NCBI RefSeq assembly: GCF_022829585.1
Contig: NZ_JAKSYC010000230.1
Location: 35,360 to 99,359 of the forward strand
Reading direction: 5' to 3'
Length of the DNA: 64,000 bases
From: Methylobacterium sp. J-026
Lineage (GTDB): Bacteria > Pseudomonadota > Alphaproteobacteria > Rhizobiales > Beijerinckiaceae
Shown: positions 8,437 through 16,954 of the stretch, in pieces
Position numbering within the stretch: position 1 is the first letter of the stretch
Layout of the letters: every line of letters begins with the position of its first letter
Notes under the pieces: model-generated
What the model saw: only the letters and a program-made list of their open reading frames with translations
What the model was told of the DNA's origin: nothing
Database searches by the model: none
Position numbers and translations under genes: made by a program

Positions 8437-9756
8437 TCATCCGTCGAGGAAGCCCCGCTGCCGAGCTCGGTAGCCGCCGATCAGCGTCACGCAGACGAAG
8501 GACACGCCAGCCAGCACCGTGCCGAACGCCGCGATCGGCCACCAATGGCCCTGGAAGCGCTCGGCCAGGACCGTGCCGACGATCGGCGTCAGACCGCCGG
8601 CGAGCGCGCCGCAGAACTGGTAGGCGATCGAGATCGCCGTGTAGCGGATCCGGGTCGGGAAGGCCCCCGCGAGGTAGCCGGCGATCACCGCGTAGAAGGT
8701 CGCGCTGCCGATCACGTTGAGGGCGAGGCCGAGGACGATCAGCGGCACCGACTTGGTCTCGACCAGCCAGAACAGGGGATAGGGCGCCAGCATCGCCCAG
8801 ATCAGTGTCCCCTGCAGGAACAGGCGCTCGTTGCGGATCGCCTCCGCGATCCGGGCGCCGACCGGGGTCATGATCAGTTGCACGACGGCGGCGATCAGCA
8901 GGGCGTCGAGGATCGTCCCCCGGGCGATGCCGAGATACTGCGTGGTGAAGGCAATCATGAAGGTGTTGAACAGGTAGACGGAGGCGATCGCGAAGGTGTT
9001 GGCGCCCGCCGCGAGCAGCACCGGCTTAAGGCAGGTGGTCAGCACCTCGCGCACGGGGGCCGGCGGCGGACCGCCCGCGGCCCGGGCCTTTTCGAAGGCC
9101 GGCGATTCCGCGACGCCGAGGCGGATCGCGAGCCCCACGGCGAGCAGGAGGATGCTGATGAGGAACGGCACCCGCCAGCCCCACGCCAGAAAGCCCTCCT
9201 TGTCGAGGAGTCCGGCGAGGCGGAAGGCCAGGAGCGACAGGATCTGCCCGGCGGGGCTGCCGAGCTGCGCGAAGGAGGCATAGAAGGTGTTGCGCCCGGC
9301 CGGCGCGTGCTCGGCGGCCATCAGCACCGCCCCGCCCCACTCGCCGCCGACCGCCAGCCCCTGGATCAGCCGCAGGACGACCAGCAGCACCGGCGCCCAC
9401 AGGCCGACGGCGGCGTAGGTCGGCAGCAGCCCGATCCCCGAGGTGGCGATCCCCATCATCACCAGGGTCGCCACGAGGGCGCGCTTGCGCCCGAACCGGT
9501 CGCCGAGCGTGCCGAAGATCAGGCCGCCGAGCGGCCGGGCCAGGAAGCCCACCGCGAAGGTGCCGAAGGCCGAGAGCGTGGCGATGTAGGGCGATTCCGC
9601 CGTGAAAAAGAGCGGCCCGAACACCAGGGCCGCGGCGGTGCCGTAGATGAAGAAGTCGTACCACTCGATCGTGGTGCCCACGAAGGCCGCCAGCGCCGCC
9701 CGGGCGGACTGACTCTTTCCGGGCTCCGCGACCGGTGCTGCGGTGGTGACGGCCAT
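8437..9756 (-). CDS. MHS-family MFS transporter (metabolite:H+ symporter)
   Basis: 439-aa permease of the metabolite:H+ symporter group (ShiA/KgtP/ProP type). Signatures: GTTIEWYDFFIYGTAAALVF in helix 1, RPLGGLIFGTLGDRFGRKRAL in loop 2-3, RLIQGLAVGGEWGGAVLMAAE in helix 4, and FPTRIRYTAISIAYQ in the C-terminal half. Twelve membrane segments are apparent. The ATG is preceded by GAGGA. No enzyme gene sits beside it, so the organic acid carried is unknown. Confidence 0.9.
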   Translation of the reverse strand: MAVTTAAPVAEPGKSQSARAALAAFVGTTIEWYDFFIYGTAAALVFGPLFFTAESPYIATLSAFGTFAVGFLARPLGGLIFGTLGDRFGRKRALVATLVMMGIATSGIGLLPTYAAVGLWAPVLLVVLRLIQGLAVGGEWGGAVLMAAEHAPAGRNTFYASFAQLGSPAGQILSLLAFRLAGLLDKEGFLAWGWRVPFLISILLLAVGLAIRLGVAESPAFEKARAAGGPPPAPVREVLTTCLKPVLLAAGANTFAIASVYLFNTFMIAFTTQYLGIARGTILDALLIAAVVQLIMTPVGARIAEAIRNERLFLQGTLIWAMLAPYPLFWLVETKSVPLIVLGLALNVIGSATFYAVIAGYLAGAFPTRIRYTAISIAYQFCGALAGGLTPIVGTVLAERFQGHWWPIAAFGTVLAGVSFVCVTLIGGYRARQRGFLDG

Positions 9757-9914
9757 CGATCCTCGCGTGGCATTATGAATTCAAGCGGAAGTCCTCATGC
9801 CCAGCCGGGCAGCCCACCGCAACGCCTGCACGCGACAGGGCGGGTGTTTCAACCGGACGTGGAGCCGCCTGTCGCGGTCTTCCAAGGTTGCATCTCCACG
9901 ACGAGCCGGCACCT

Positions 9915-10050
9915 CCATCCAATCCCCTCATCCTGAGGTGCCCGCGTCAGCGGGCCTCGAAGGAGGGCTCCAGGGATCGCGCGGCTGGCTGGAGGGCTCC
10001 TTCGAGGCCTCCGCTGCGCGCCGGCACCTCAGGATGAGGGGATTGGATGG
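9915..10050. repeat. Long intergenic inverted-repeat element (136 bp)
   Basis: The outer 28 bases at 9915-9942 (CCATCCAATCCCC... to ...CTGAGGTGCC) are perfectly complementary to 10023-10050. Inside them a second pair of arms, ~9943-9972 and ~9993-10022, is also nearly complementary (GGCCTCGAAGGAG core in each). The whole unit can fold as one long interrupted cruciform between two convergent-or-away genes. This resembles REP/BIME-like or MITE-like dispersed repeats of Methylobacterium; no coding capacity is seen. No second copy occurs in this window. Confidence 0.8.
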
Positions 10051-10072
10051 GAGTCCTGGCGCCTGCCATTTT

Positions 10073-10633
10073 TCAAAAACTCGGCGGCGTGCAGGCGCTC
10101 ACCACCTCGCAGGGGTTGGGCCCAACGCAGCGGAAGCGGTGCGGGCGGCGGCTGTCGAAGCTGTAGGCGTCGCCGGGGCCGAGGATCCGGCGCTCCGCGT
10201 CCACCGTCACCTCCAGGCGGCCGGAGAGGACGATGCCGCCCTCCTCGCCCTCGTGGGAGAGGGGCACCCGGCCGGTATCGGCGCCGGGCTCGTAGCGCTC
10301 CTTGAGGATCTGGAGCTTGCGCCCGAACAGGCTGTCGCCGACCTGGGCGTAGGAGATCGCCCCCTTGGCGGCGCGCCGGCCGATCTCGGTGAGCTCCTCG
10401 GCCGCGAAGAACACCTTGCGCTCGGGCTCCGGCTCCAGGGCGAAGAACGCGGCCATGCCGATCGGCACCCCGTCGAGGATCCGCTTGAGGGCGCCCACCG
10501 AGGGGTTCACCCGGTTGGCCTCGATCAGCGAGATGGCGGAATTCGTCACCCCGGCCCGCTTGGCGAGCGTCCGCTGCGACAGGCCGTGGCGCGCACGCAC
10601 GAAGCGCAGCCGGGCGCCGACATCGATGCTCAT
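10073..10633 (-). CDS. XRE/cupin transcriptional regulator (PuuR-like)
   Basis: 186-aa two-domain repressor. Residues ~7-60 form an XRE helix-turn-helix (LRFVRARHGLSQRTLAKRAG, then TNSAISLIEANRVNPS). The C-terminal cupin (residues ~105-180) includes PLSHEGEEGGIVLSGRLEV and GDAYSFDSRRPHRF, with cupin metal or effector ligands His and Glu. This architecture is that of PuuR/SutR-type repressors of polyamine and amine catabolism. It is divergent from an omega-aminotransferase gene with 167 bp between the starts, so it probably controls that gene. Confidence 0.88.
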   Translation of the reverse strand: MSIDVGARLRFVRARHGLSQRTLAKRAGVTNSAISLIEANRVNPSVGALKRILDGVPIGMAAFFALEPEPERKVFFAAEELTEIGRRAAKGAISYAQVGDSLFGRKLQILKERYEPGADTGRVPLSHEGEEGGIVLSGRLEVTVDAERRILGPGDAYSFDSRRPHRFRCVGPNPCEVVSACTPPSF

Positions 10634-10800
10634 CCGGCGTGGCCCCGTTTCAGGTGTTGCGGATCCCGCAACAGTGCCGCCGTCGGCCCCGTTCCTGCAA
10701 GGGGTTGCCGGCGGCCAGAAAAGGACTTGTTGCCGGATCGGCGAAGGTGTCCCCTGGCCCGGTCGCCCGATCCGCGCCGTCCGCCCCGGAGAGCCGCCCC

Positions 10801-12135
10801 ATGACCGATCATCCGCTCCGCAACACGCCCGCGATGGACGCCTTCTGGATGCCGTTCACCGCCAACCGCCAGTTCAAGGCGGCGCCGCGCCTGCTCGTCT
10901 CCGCCGAAGGCATGCACTACACCGCCGACGACGGCCGCACGATCCTGGACGGAACCGCGGGCCTCTGGTGCGTGAATGCCGGCCACGGGCGCCGGGGGAT
11001 CGCGGCGGCCGTGGAGCATCAGCTCTCCACCCTCGACTTCGCCCCGACCTTCCAGATGGGCCACCCCATCGCCTTCGAATTCGCCGAGCGCCTGGCCGAG
11101 ATCGCCCCCGGCGGCCCCGCCAAGCGCCTCGACCGGGTGTTCTTCACCAATTCCGGCTCGGAATCGGTCGACACGGCCCTCAAGATCGCGCTGGCCTACC
11201 AGCGGGCGATCGGGCAGGGGACCCGCACCCGGCTGATCGGCCGCGAGCGCGGCTATCACGGCGTCGGCTTCGGCGGGCTGTCGGTCGGCGGCATCGTGTC
11301 GAACCGGCGGGTGTTCCCGCAGCTCAACGGCACCGACCACCTGCGCCACACCCACGACCCGGCCCGCAACGCCTTCGTGAAGGGCCAGCCCGAGCACGGG
11401 GCGGAACTCGCCGAGGATCTGGAGCGGCTGGTGGCGCTCCACGGGGCGGAGACCATCGCGGCCTGCATCGTCGAGCCGGTGGCCGGCTCCACGGGCGTGC
11501 TGGTCCCGCCGAAGGGCTACCTCGAGCGCCTGCGCGCGCTCTGCACCCAGCACGGCATCCTGCTGATCTTCGACGAGGTGATCTCCGGCTTCGGCCGCCT
11601 CGGCGCGCCCTTCGCCACGGATTATTTCGGGGTCGTCCCGGACCTCGTGACCAGCGCCAAGGGCCTGACCAACGGCACGGTGCCGATGGGCGCGGTCTTC
11701 GCGAGCCGGGCGGTGCACGACGGGCTGATGAACGGCCCGGACGGGATCGAGCTGTTCCACGGCTACACCTATTCCGGCCACCCGATCGCCTGCGCGGCCG
11801 GCATCGCGACCCTCGACATCTACCGGGACGAGGGGCTGCTGACCCGCGTCGCCGACATTGCCGACGACTGGGCCTCGGCGATGCACGACCTGCGCGGACG
11901 CAAGGGGGTGATCGACATCCGCACTATCGGGCTGATCGCCGGCATCGAGTTGGCGCCGCGCCCCGACGCACCGGGCAAGCGCGCCTACGACGTGTTCGTG
12001 GACTGCTTCGAGCGCGGCCTGCTCACCCGGGTCACCGGCGACATCGTTGCGCTGTCGCCGCCGCTGATCATCGAGCGCGGGCAGATCGGCGAGATCGTGG
12101 ACGTGCTGGGCGCGGCGATCGACCGGGCCGCCTGA
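10801..12135 (+). CDS. Class III omega-amino acid:pyruvate aminotransferase
   Basis: 444-aa PLP enzyme that moves an amino group from beta-alanine, a polyamine-derived or other omega-amine to pyruvate. Motifs: FWMPFTANRQFKAAPRLL at the N-terminus, typical for omega-amino acid-pyruvate transaminases, FTNSGSESVDTALK, DEVISGFGRLG with the PLP-binding Asp, and SAKGLTNG with Lys287 as Schiff base. EPVAGSTGVLVPPKGYL supports the subfamily. The ATG at 10801 is preferred over in-frame upstream codons because family members begin at this point. The divergent PuuR-like regulator points to amine catabolism. Confidence 0.92.
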   Translation: MTDHPLRNTPAMDAFWMPFTANRQFKAAPRLLVSAEGMHYTADDGRTILDGTAGLWCVNAGHGRRGIAAAVEHQLSTLDFAPTFQMGHPIAFEFAERLAEIAPGGPAKRLDRVFFTNSGSESVDTALKIALAYQRAIGQGTRTRLIGRERGYHGVGFGGLSVGGIVSNRRVFPQLNGTDHLRHTHDPARNAFVKGQPEHGAELAEDLERLVALHGAETIAACIVEPVAGSTGVLVPPKGYLERLRALCTQHGILLIFDEVISGFGRLGAPFATDYFGVVPDLVTSAKGLTNGTVPMGAVFASRAVHDGLMNGPDGIELFHGYTYSGHPIACAAGIATLDIYRDEGLLTRVADIADDWASAMHDLRGRKGVIDIRTIGLIAGIELAPRPDAPGKRAYDVFVDCFERGLLTRVTGDIVALSPPLIIERGQIGEIVDVLGAAIDRAA

Positions 12136-12154
12136 GCGGTCTCCGTCCGGGTTT

Positions 12155-12267
12155 CCAAAGGGCGTGCCCTTTGGTGGGTTGTCAGGGCAAAGCCCTGACC
12201 GTCTCGGGCGCAGCCCGACACCAGGGCTCCGCCCTGGACCCGCGAAAGGTCTCGCCTTTTCGAGACC
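12155..12267. repeat. Array of five short perfect hairpins between genes
   Basis: Five stem-loops in a row: CCAAAGGGCGTGCCCTTTGG (12155-12174), GTCAGGGCAAAGCCCTGAC (12181-12199), TCGGGCGCAGCCCGA (12204-12218), CCAGGGCTCCGCCCTGG (12221-12237) and GGTCTCGCCTTTTCGAGACC (12248-12267). Each is a near-perfect palindrome with a 3-4 base loop and all are separated by a few bases. None is followed by a T-run. This is a dispersed multi-hairpin intergenic element as seen in methylobacteria and related groups; it may act on mRNA stability between the aminotransferase and the SDR gene. Confidence 0.8.
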
Positions 12268-12376
12268 AGGACGCGATCCCACCGCATGGGTGTCCGCCCT
12301 GCACGGTGGGGTTGTCGCGACACCGCCCATGCCCATCTGCCCCGGACCCGGATTTGGACCGGGCACGAGGCTTTGC

Positions 12377-13438
12377 ATGTCGAACACCGCCCTGATCGTC
12401 GGCGCCAGCGGGATCGTCGGCAGCGCCACCGCAGCGCTGCTCACTGAGGAGGGCTGGCGGGTGGCCGGCCTTGCCCGTCATCCGGTGGACCAGGCGGGCG
12501 TCGAGCCGGTGGCGGGCGATCTGCAGGATCCGGCCTCCCTGGAGCGGGCGCTCGCCGAGGTCGCACCGACCCACGTGTTCCTCGCCACCTGGCAGCGGCG
12601 TCCCACCGAGGCGGAGATGATCCGCGTCAACCGCGCCATGGTCAAGAACCTGCTCGACGCGCTCCGCCCGAAGAAGAGCGTCCGCCACGTCACCCTGGTG
12701 ACTGGGCTCAAGCACTATCTCGGGCCGTTCGAGGCCTATGGCAAAGGCAGCCTGCCGCAGACCCCGTTCCGCGAGGACCAGGGCCGGCTCGACATCGAGA
12801 ATTTCTATTACGCGCAAGAAGATGCGGTGTTTGCCGCCGCCGCGCGCGACGGCTTCACCTGGAGCGTGCACCGCCCGCACACGATCATCGGCAAGGCGGT
12901 GGGCAACGCCATGAACATGGGCACGACGCTCGCCTGCTACGCCACCCTGTGCCGGGAGCTGGGGCGACCCTTCGTCTTCCCGGGCTCGGCCGCGCAGTGG
13001 AACGGGCTGACCGACATGACCGACGCGCGGCAGCTCGCCCGCCACCTGCTCTGGGCCTCCACCGAACCGCGGGCCGCCAACGAGGCCTTCAACGTGGTCG
13101 ACGGCGATGTCTTCCGGTGGAGCTGGATGTGGGGCCGGATCGCCGCGTGGTTCGGGATCGAGGCGGTGCCGTTCGACGGCACGCACCGCCCCCTCGAACC
13201 CCGGATGGCGCAGGACGGGCCGGCCTGGGCCGAGATCGCCCAGCGCCACGGCCTCGCCGAGCCGAACCTCGAAAAACTGGCCTCCCCCTGGCACACGGAT
13301 GCCGATCTCGGCCGGCCGATCGAGGTCGTCACCGACATGAGCAAGAGCCGCCGCCTCGGCTTCACGGCGTATCAGCCGACCGACGACGCGTTCTACGATC
13401 TGTTCGGGCAGCTTCGGGCGGACAGGCTGATTCCGTAA
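12377..13438 (+). CDS. NAD-dependent SDR, PRISE-like (progesterone 5-beta-reductase/iridoid synthase type)
   Basis: 353-aa Rossmann short-chain reductase. The N-terminus NTALIVGASGIVGSATAALL is the dinucleotide motif. GLKHYLGPFEAYG, FYYAQEDAVF (with active-site Tyr) and WSVHRPHTIIG match the PRISE group, in which the usual YxxxK is replaced. C-terminal segments ASTEPRAANEAFNVVDGD and FTAYQPTDDAFYDLF are conserved in that family, which reduces activated C=C bonds. The gene stands alone behind a multi-hairpin repeat. Substrate unknown. Confidence 0.87.
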   Translation: MSNTALIVGASGIVGSATAALLTEEGWRVAGLARHPVDQAGVEPVAGDLQDPASLERALAEVAPTHVFLATWQRRPTEAEMIRVNRAMVKNLLDALRPKKSVRHVTLVTGLKHYLGPFEAYGKGSLPQTPFREDQGRLDIENFYYAQEDAVFAAAARDGFTWSVHRPHTIIGKAVGNAMNMGTTLACYATLCRELGRPFVFPGSAAQWNGLTDMTDARQLARHLLWASTEPRAANEAFNVVDGDVFRWSWMWGRIAAWFGIEAVPFDGTHRPLEPRMAQDGPAWAEIAQRHGLAEPNLEKLASPWHTDADLGRPIEVVTDMSKSRRLGFTAYQPTDDAFYDLFGQLRADRLIP

Positions 13439-13538
13439 GCTACATCCATCCCGGCGGCCGCGGGGGAAGTTTCCGCGCCTATGCCGCCGGGGGCCTCGCC
13501 GTCGTCCTTTGGGACACGCTCCGCGGTCACGATGGTGG

Positions 13539-13570
13539 CCGCGGGGGACCGCTCGCCCGGTCCCCCGCGG
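13539..13570. terminator. Perfect 13-bp stem between convergent genes
   Basis: CCGCGGGGGACCG (13539-13551) and CGGTCCCCCGCGG (13558-13570) form a 13-bp perfect stem with a 6-base loop in the gap between the convergent SDR and RgpF-type genes. There is no T-run on either side, so it is a terminator candidate of the bidirectional GC-only kind or just a stable intergenic hairpin. The remaining gap sequence shows nothing else. Confidence 0.45.
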
Positions 13571-13726
13571 CTCCTGTTCGCAGCGGTGTCGGTGCTTCCG
13601 ATCGTATTCGTTCTCAGAGCGACCTGCCGCGAAGCCCGGTCGATTGAAGCGCTGGCGGTCTACGGCTCCGGCGTCAGCGCGTCCTTCCTCCCCCAAGGGC
13701 CCGGCATCGCCCGGAGGGCGTTTCCG

Positions 13727-15793
13727 TCAGAGCACGTTCGGATCCGAAACGTCCCCCTCCGGCGACGGCTCCAGAAGGTCGATGAGCTGCGCCAGGGCCC
13801 GCGATGCATCGTGACGCCACATGGCGTAGGCCACCCCGAGGTGGTCGCCGTGATGCTCGAGGCCGAGTGCGCACCAGGACGCGTCTGCGGCCACCTGCAG
13901 TTCCATGATGCGCAGCCCGTCCCCGGCCGGCCAGACCTGTTCCAGACGGTCGCGCAGGGGCTGCCCGTCCGCCGCCCCGGCGCCGGCCGGCGCCTCCGGC
14001 CCGCAGGCTCGCCCCGCCTCCGGGCGCCAGAGGACCACGATGCCCCCCCGGGCCTGGGCGAGGGCCCGGCGGGCCGCGCGCAGCGGCGGCAGGGGCGCCA
14101 CGTGCGTCAGGATGGTCGCGCCCGCGAGCCGCCCGAGGACGTGATGCGTGTCGTCGATCGCGGCATTGTCGACGATCACGACCTCGCCCGACGCGCGGCG
14201 GCGTTCCGCGAGGACGCGGATCAGGTGCAGGAACCGCGCCGGGCGGCCGTCGAGGACGGCGAGGACCGAGACGAGCGGGGCCGCGCCCGGCGTCAGGTCG
14301 ATCGTCGCCCCAGCCGCCAGGAACGCGTGCATCTCGGCGCGGATGCGGCGCTCTGCGTCGTCCCCGGCCCCCGCCCGGGCGAGTTGCGCCAGCGTCGCGT
14401 CCGCCGGGGCCGTGTCGTAGCCGCGCATGGCCATCTCGGCGCGCCAATCCGTGGTCTCGACGTCCGGGACGAGGGCCCGCGCCGTCCCGACCTTGAGATA
14501 GGGGAAGCCGGCCCGCAGGAGCCTGCGCCAGTTGTGCAGCGTCGCATCGAGCCAGTCGGGCGTCGGGAACAGGACCTCCGCGCGTAACCCGCGCGCCGTC
14601 GCATGGCGTGCCAGTTGCGTTTCGTACTCGTTCACGACGTCGTTCTTGTGGGTGTACGCCACCACGCCGGCGAAGAACGCCCGCCCCGCCGCGGATCCGA
14701 GGAAGCGCTGTTTCAGGGCGAGGAAGTAGCTCTGGACGTGCCAGCCGCGGTCGGCGTTGTCGGTCAGGCCGACGAGGTCGGCCGCGCTCGTCCGGATCCG
14801 GGCGACCACCCGCTCCAGCGCCTCCGGGCTCGTGGGGCCGAAGACGCTGTCGTTGACGAGGTACAGGATCTCCGCGCCGAAGAGTTCGGGATGCCGGCGC
14901 AGCACGTGGGCCCAGGCGGCGAAATCGAAACCCGCATTCGTCCGCCGGAAGACGTGGTCGGCCCGGTCGAGGGCCGGGCCCGTGACCGGCGCGTCACCGT
15001 CATCGCAGACCACGATCAGGGCACAGGCGATCCCGCATCGCTGCAGACCCGTGACATGGTGGACGACATGCGGCTTGATCGCGCCGTCGCTCGTGTGCGT
15101 CACGAACAGGGCGACCTCGGCGGCGAATGCGCCGCCCCTCAGACGATCGAGCCGCGCCGCCGTGACCGGCTCCGACGCGAGGACCGCGTGCGGGTTGGGG
15201 CGGCGGCGGTCGACGAGGCCTTCCGTGAGGAAGTGCTCCAGGGGGTCGAGCCCGCGCCGGGCGACATCGGGATTGCGGGCGCGGTACCAGTCCGGATCGA
15301 AGATGCCGTGCCATACCGCCCGATCCTCTTCGGCCGCATTGGCCGCCCGGCCCTCCAGGAGGCCGATCCGTCGGAAATGCTCCAGGGGGTCGTCCCGGTA
15401 GGGACCGAGATCCGCGTTCCGCGCCCGGTACCAGGTCGGATCGAAGCGGGTGTTCCAGACCTCCCGCGGCTCGCGATCGGCGTTGGGAAAGCGGCCCTCG
15501 GCCCGACCGTAGAGGAGGTAGTGCCGGACCGGATCGGCGCCCGTGGCGGCCACGTCCGGATAGCGCGCGCGGTACCAGGCGGGGTCGACGCTCTCTCCGA
15601 GAGCCCTCATCTCGGCCTCGGGATTGGGATACCGCCCCTCCGCCTGTCCGTGGGTGGCGTAGTGCGCGCCGGGATCGACCTGCGCCGACGCGACGTCCGG
15701 GTAACGCAGGGTGTACCAGTCCCGATCGAACGCACCGTGCAGATCCGCGGCGGGACCTGAGCGTGAGTCAGCGGCGCGGGCATCCTCGGTCAA
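13727..15793 (-). CDS. RgpF-type rhamnan synthesis protein with N-terminal WYxxRYPD repeats
   Basis: 688-aa cell-surface glycan protein. Residues ~22-205 contain four ~47-48-aa repeats starting at 22, 69, 117 and 165, each with FDxxWYRxRYPDV followed by DPxxHYxxxGxxEGRxPN. Residues ~225-480 form the RgpF domain (VALFVTHTSDG, NAGFDFAAWAHVLRRHPEL, YLVNDSVFGP, HNWRRLLRAGFPYLK), found in glycosyltransferases adding rhamnose or related sugars. Residues ~510-600 look like a worn GT-2-like segment (PLVSVLAVLDG, VVIVDNAAIDD). TTG at 15793 follows AGGAA and is used as start. It opens the polysaccharide region. Confidence 0.82.
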   Translation of the reverse strand: MTEDARAADSRSGPAADLHGAFDRDWYTLRYPDVASAQVDPGAHYATHGQAEGRYPNPEAEMRALGESVDPAWYRARYPDVAATGADPVRHYLLYGRAEGRFPNADREPREVWNTRFDPTWYRARNADLGPYRDDPLEHFRRIGLLEGRAANAAEEDRAVWHGIFDPDWYRARNPDVARRGLDPLEHFLTEGLVDRRRPNPHAVLASEPVTAARLDRLRGGAFAAEVALFVTHTSDGAIKPHVVHHVTGLQRCGIACALIVVCDDGDAPVTGPALDRADHVFRRTNAGFDFAAWAHVLRRHPELFGAEILYLVNDSVFGPTSPEALERVVARIRTSAADLVGLTDNADRGWHVQSYFLALKQRFLGSAAGRAFFAGVVAYTHKNDVVNEYETQLARHATARGLRAEVLFPTPDWLDATLHNWRRLLRAGFPYLKVGTARALVPDVETTDWRAEMAMRGYDTAPADATLAQLARAGAGDDAERRIRAEMHAFLAAGATIDLTPGAAPLVSVLAVLDGRPARFLHLIRVLAERRRASGEVVIVDNAAIDDTHHVLGRLAGATILTHVAPLPPLRAARRALAQARGGIVVLWRPEAGRACGPEAPAGAGAADGQPLRDRLEQVWPAGDGLRIMELQVAADASWCALGLEHHGDHLGVAYAMWRHDASRALAQLIDLLEPSPEGDVSDPNVL

Positions 15794-16168
15794 CGATCTG
15801 GTTCCTGTGCCTGACTACGGATCGGTGTCCGGCCGGGCCGGATCGTCTCGCTCCAGCCCCGCGCCGGCATGGGTCGGCGCCGGTATGGCGGAGGAGACGG
15901 GGCGCGGCGCGGGCTCGGCCGCAGACCGGTTCCTTAGCCATGACCCTACGCCGGGCTCTTCGGCAAATCGACACCGCCGCACCGTCGAGACACGGTCGGC
16001 CATTCCGGCTCGGATCAATCCCCCGCGTTGATCCTCCGGGATGCGGACAGCCACACCATCCCGGCAGCGCCCTGGCTCGCGGTGTCCTTTCAGCGCGAGA
16101 GCCGCAACCAAACGCGGGCTCATCGGGCCCTACGGGCGACTCACGGCATAGCAAAGAATGATTTCGCG
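15794..16168. other. 375-bp gap without a supported gene
   Basis: Lies between the RgpF-type gene start and the ABC permease stop, both on the minus strand. Codon pattern in all frames is poor and no ribosome site leads a convincing frame. No terminator or repeat was seen. Confidence 0.5.
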
Positions 16169-16954
16169 TCAGCTCTGCTTCGCCACGACGTGTTTGAGCA
16201 GCAGCAATCCCACCGTCATGCATGTGAGGGAGAACATATACACGTAGAGATAATCGACTTGCAGATTAAACGCGGGATAGTAAGCCGATCTGACCCATTC
16301 CACGACCTGAACGGCGGGATTGAATTTCATCCAATAGTAGACCCGATCCGGCATGAAACAGGCCATGAACATCACGCCGCTGGACACGTACATGATGATG
16401 CTGAACAACGCGTAGCCGATGATCCATCCGGGGAAGAAGCCGACAATCGCGACGTTGATCGTTCCGATGCCGATGCCGAGCAGGATGGCCGCGCTATACC
16501 CGCCCACGGCTGTGAATGGATCGATGGGAAGCGGATTATCGCCGATCGCCACCAGGATGAGGGATACGACGACCAGCCCGAGGAAGCCGGTCACGATTTC
16601 CACCAGCACCCGGGCAAAGACGATGTCGAACAACTTGACCTGTGGATAGTAGGTCAGCGGCCTGTTCATAATGACCGCCTTCATGACCTCTCTTGATATG
16701 TACTGGAATATCAAGACCGGCACGGCGCCGCTGGCGAAAAACACCGCGAAGCTGCCGTCGACCGGGACGGGGAGATGCTGAAAGCTGTAGATCAGAATCA
16801 GCATGAACACGTGGACGCATGGCCACAGCACGACCACGCCGTATCCCCACAGTGATCCACCGAAGCGCGTCCGCATATCGCGCAGCATCAGCGCGTACAG
16901 CACATGCAAATACGACTCTACTGCGCTGCGCGGCAGGCGCTCGGTGCTGGACAT
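16169..16954 (-). CDS. Polysaccharide ABC exporter permease (Wzm/KpsM/RfbA type)
   Basis: 261-aa ABC-2 type membrane protein for exporting capsule or O-antigen chains. The N-terminal cytosolic motif LMLRDMRTRFGGSLWGYGVVVLWP is the hallmark of the family, followed by six membrane helices, including LILIYSF, VFFASGAVPVLIFQYIS and the terminal SLTCMTVGLLLLKHVVAK. Missing nearby is the usual ATPase partner (Wzt/KpsT), which normally lies directly downstream. The region immediately upstream holds only degraded coding material. The permease may work with an ATPase encoded elsewhere or may be a relic. Confidence 0.9.
   Translation of the reverse strand: MSSTERLPRSAVESYLHVLYALMLRDMRTRFGGSLWGYGVVVLWPCVHVFMLILIYSFQHLPVPVDGSFAVFFASGAVPVLIFQYISREVMKAVIMNRPLTYYPQVKLFDIVFARVLVEIVTGFLGLVVVSLILVAIGDNPLPIDPFTAVGGYSAAILLGIGIGTINVAIVGFFPGWIIGYALFSIIMYVSSGVMFMACFMPDRVYYWMKFNPAVQVVEWVRSAYYPAFNLQVDYLYVYMFSLTCMTVGLLLLKHVVAKQS

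Noticed and set aside
8422..9936. Long plus-strand frame over the MHS transporter
   Set aside because: Antisense to 12 membrane helices; reads as charged Glu/Arg repeat sequence typical of complement of hydrophobic codons.
10630..12444. 604-codon minus-strand frame over the aminotransferase
   Set aside because: Sense strand carries a complete PLP enzyme; antisense shows no conserved motif or ribosome site.
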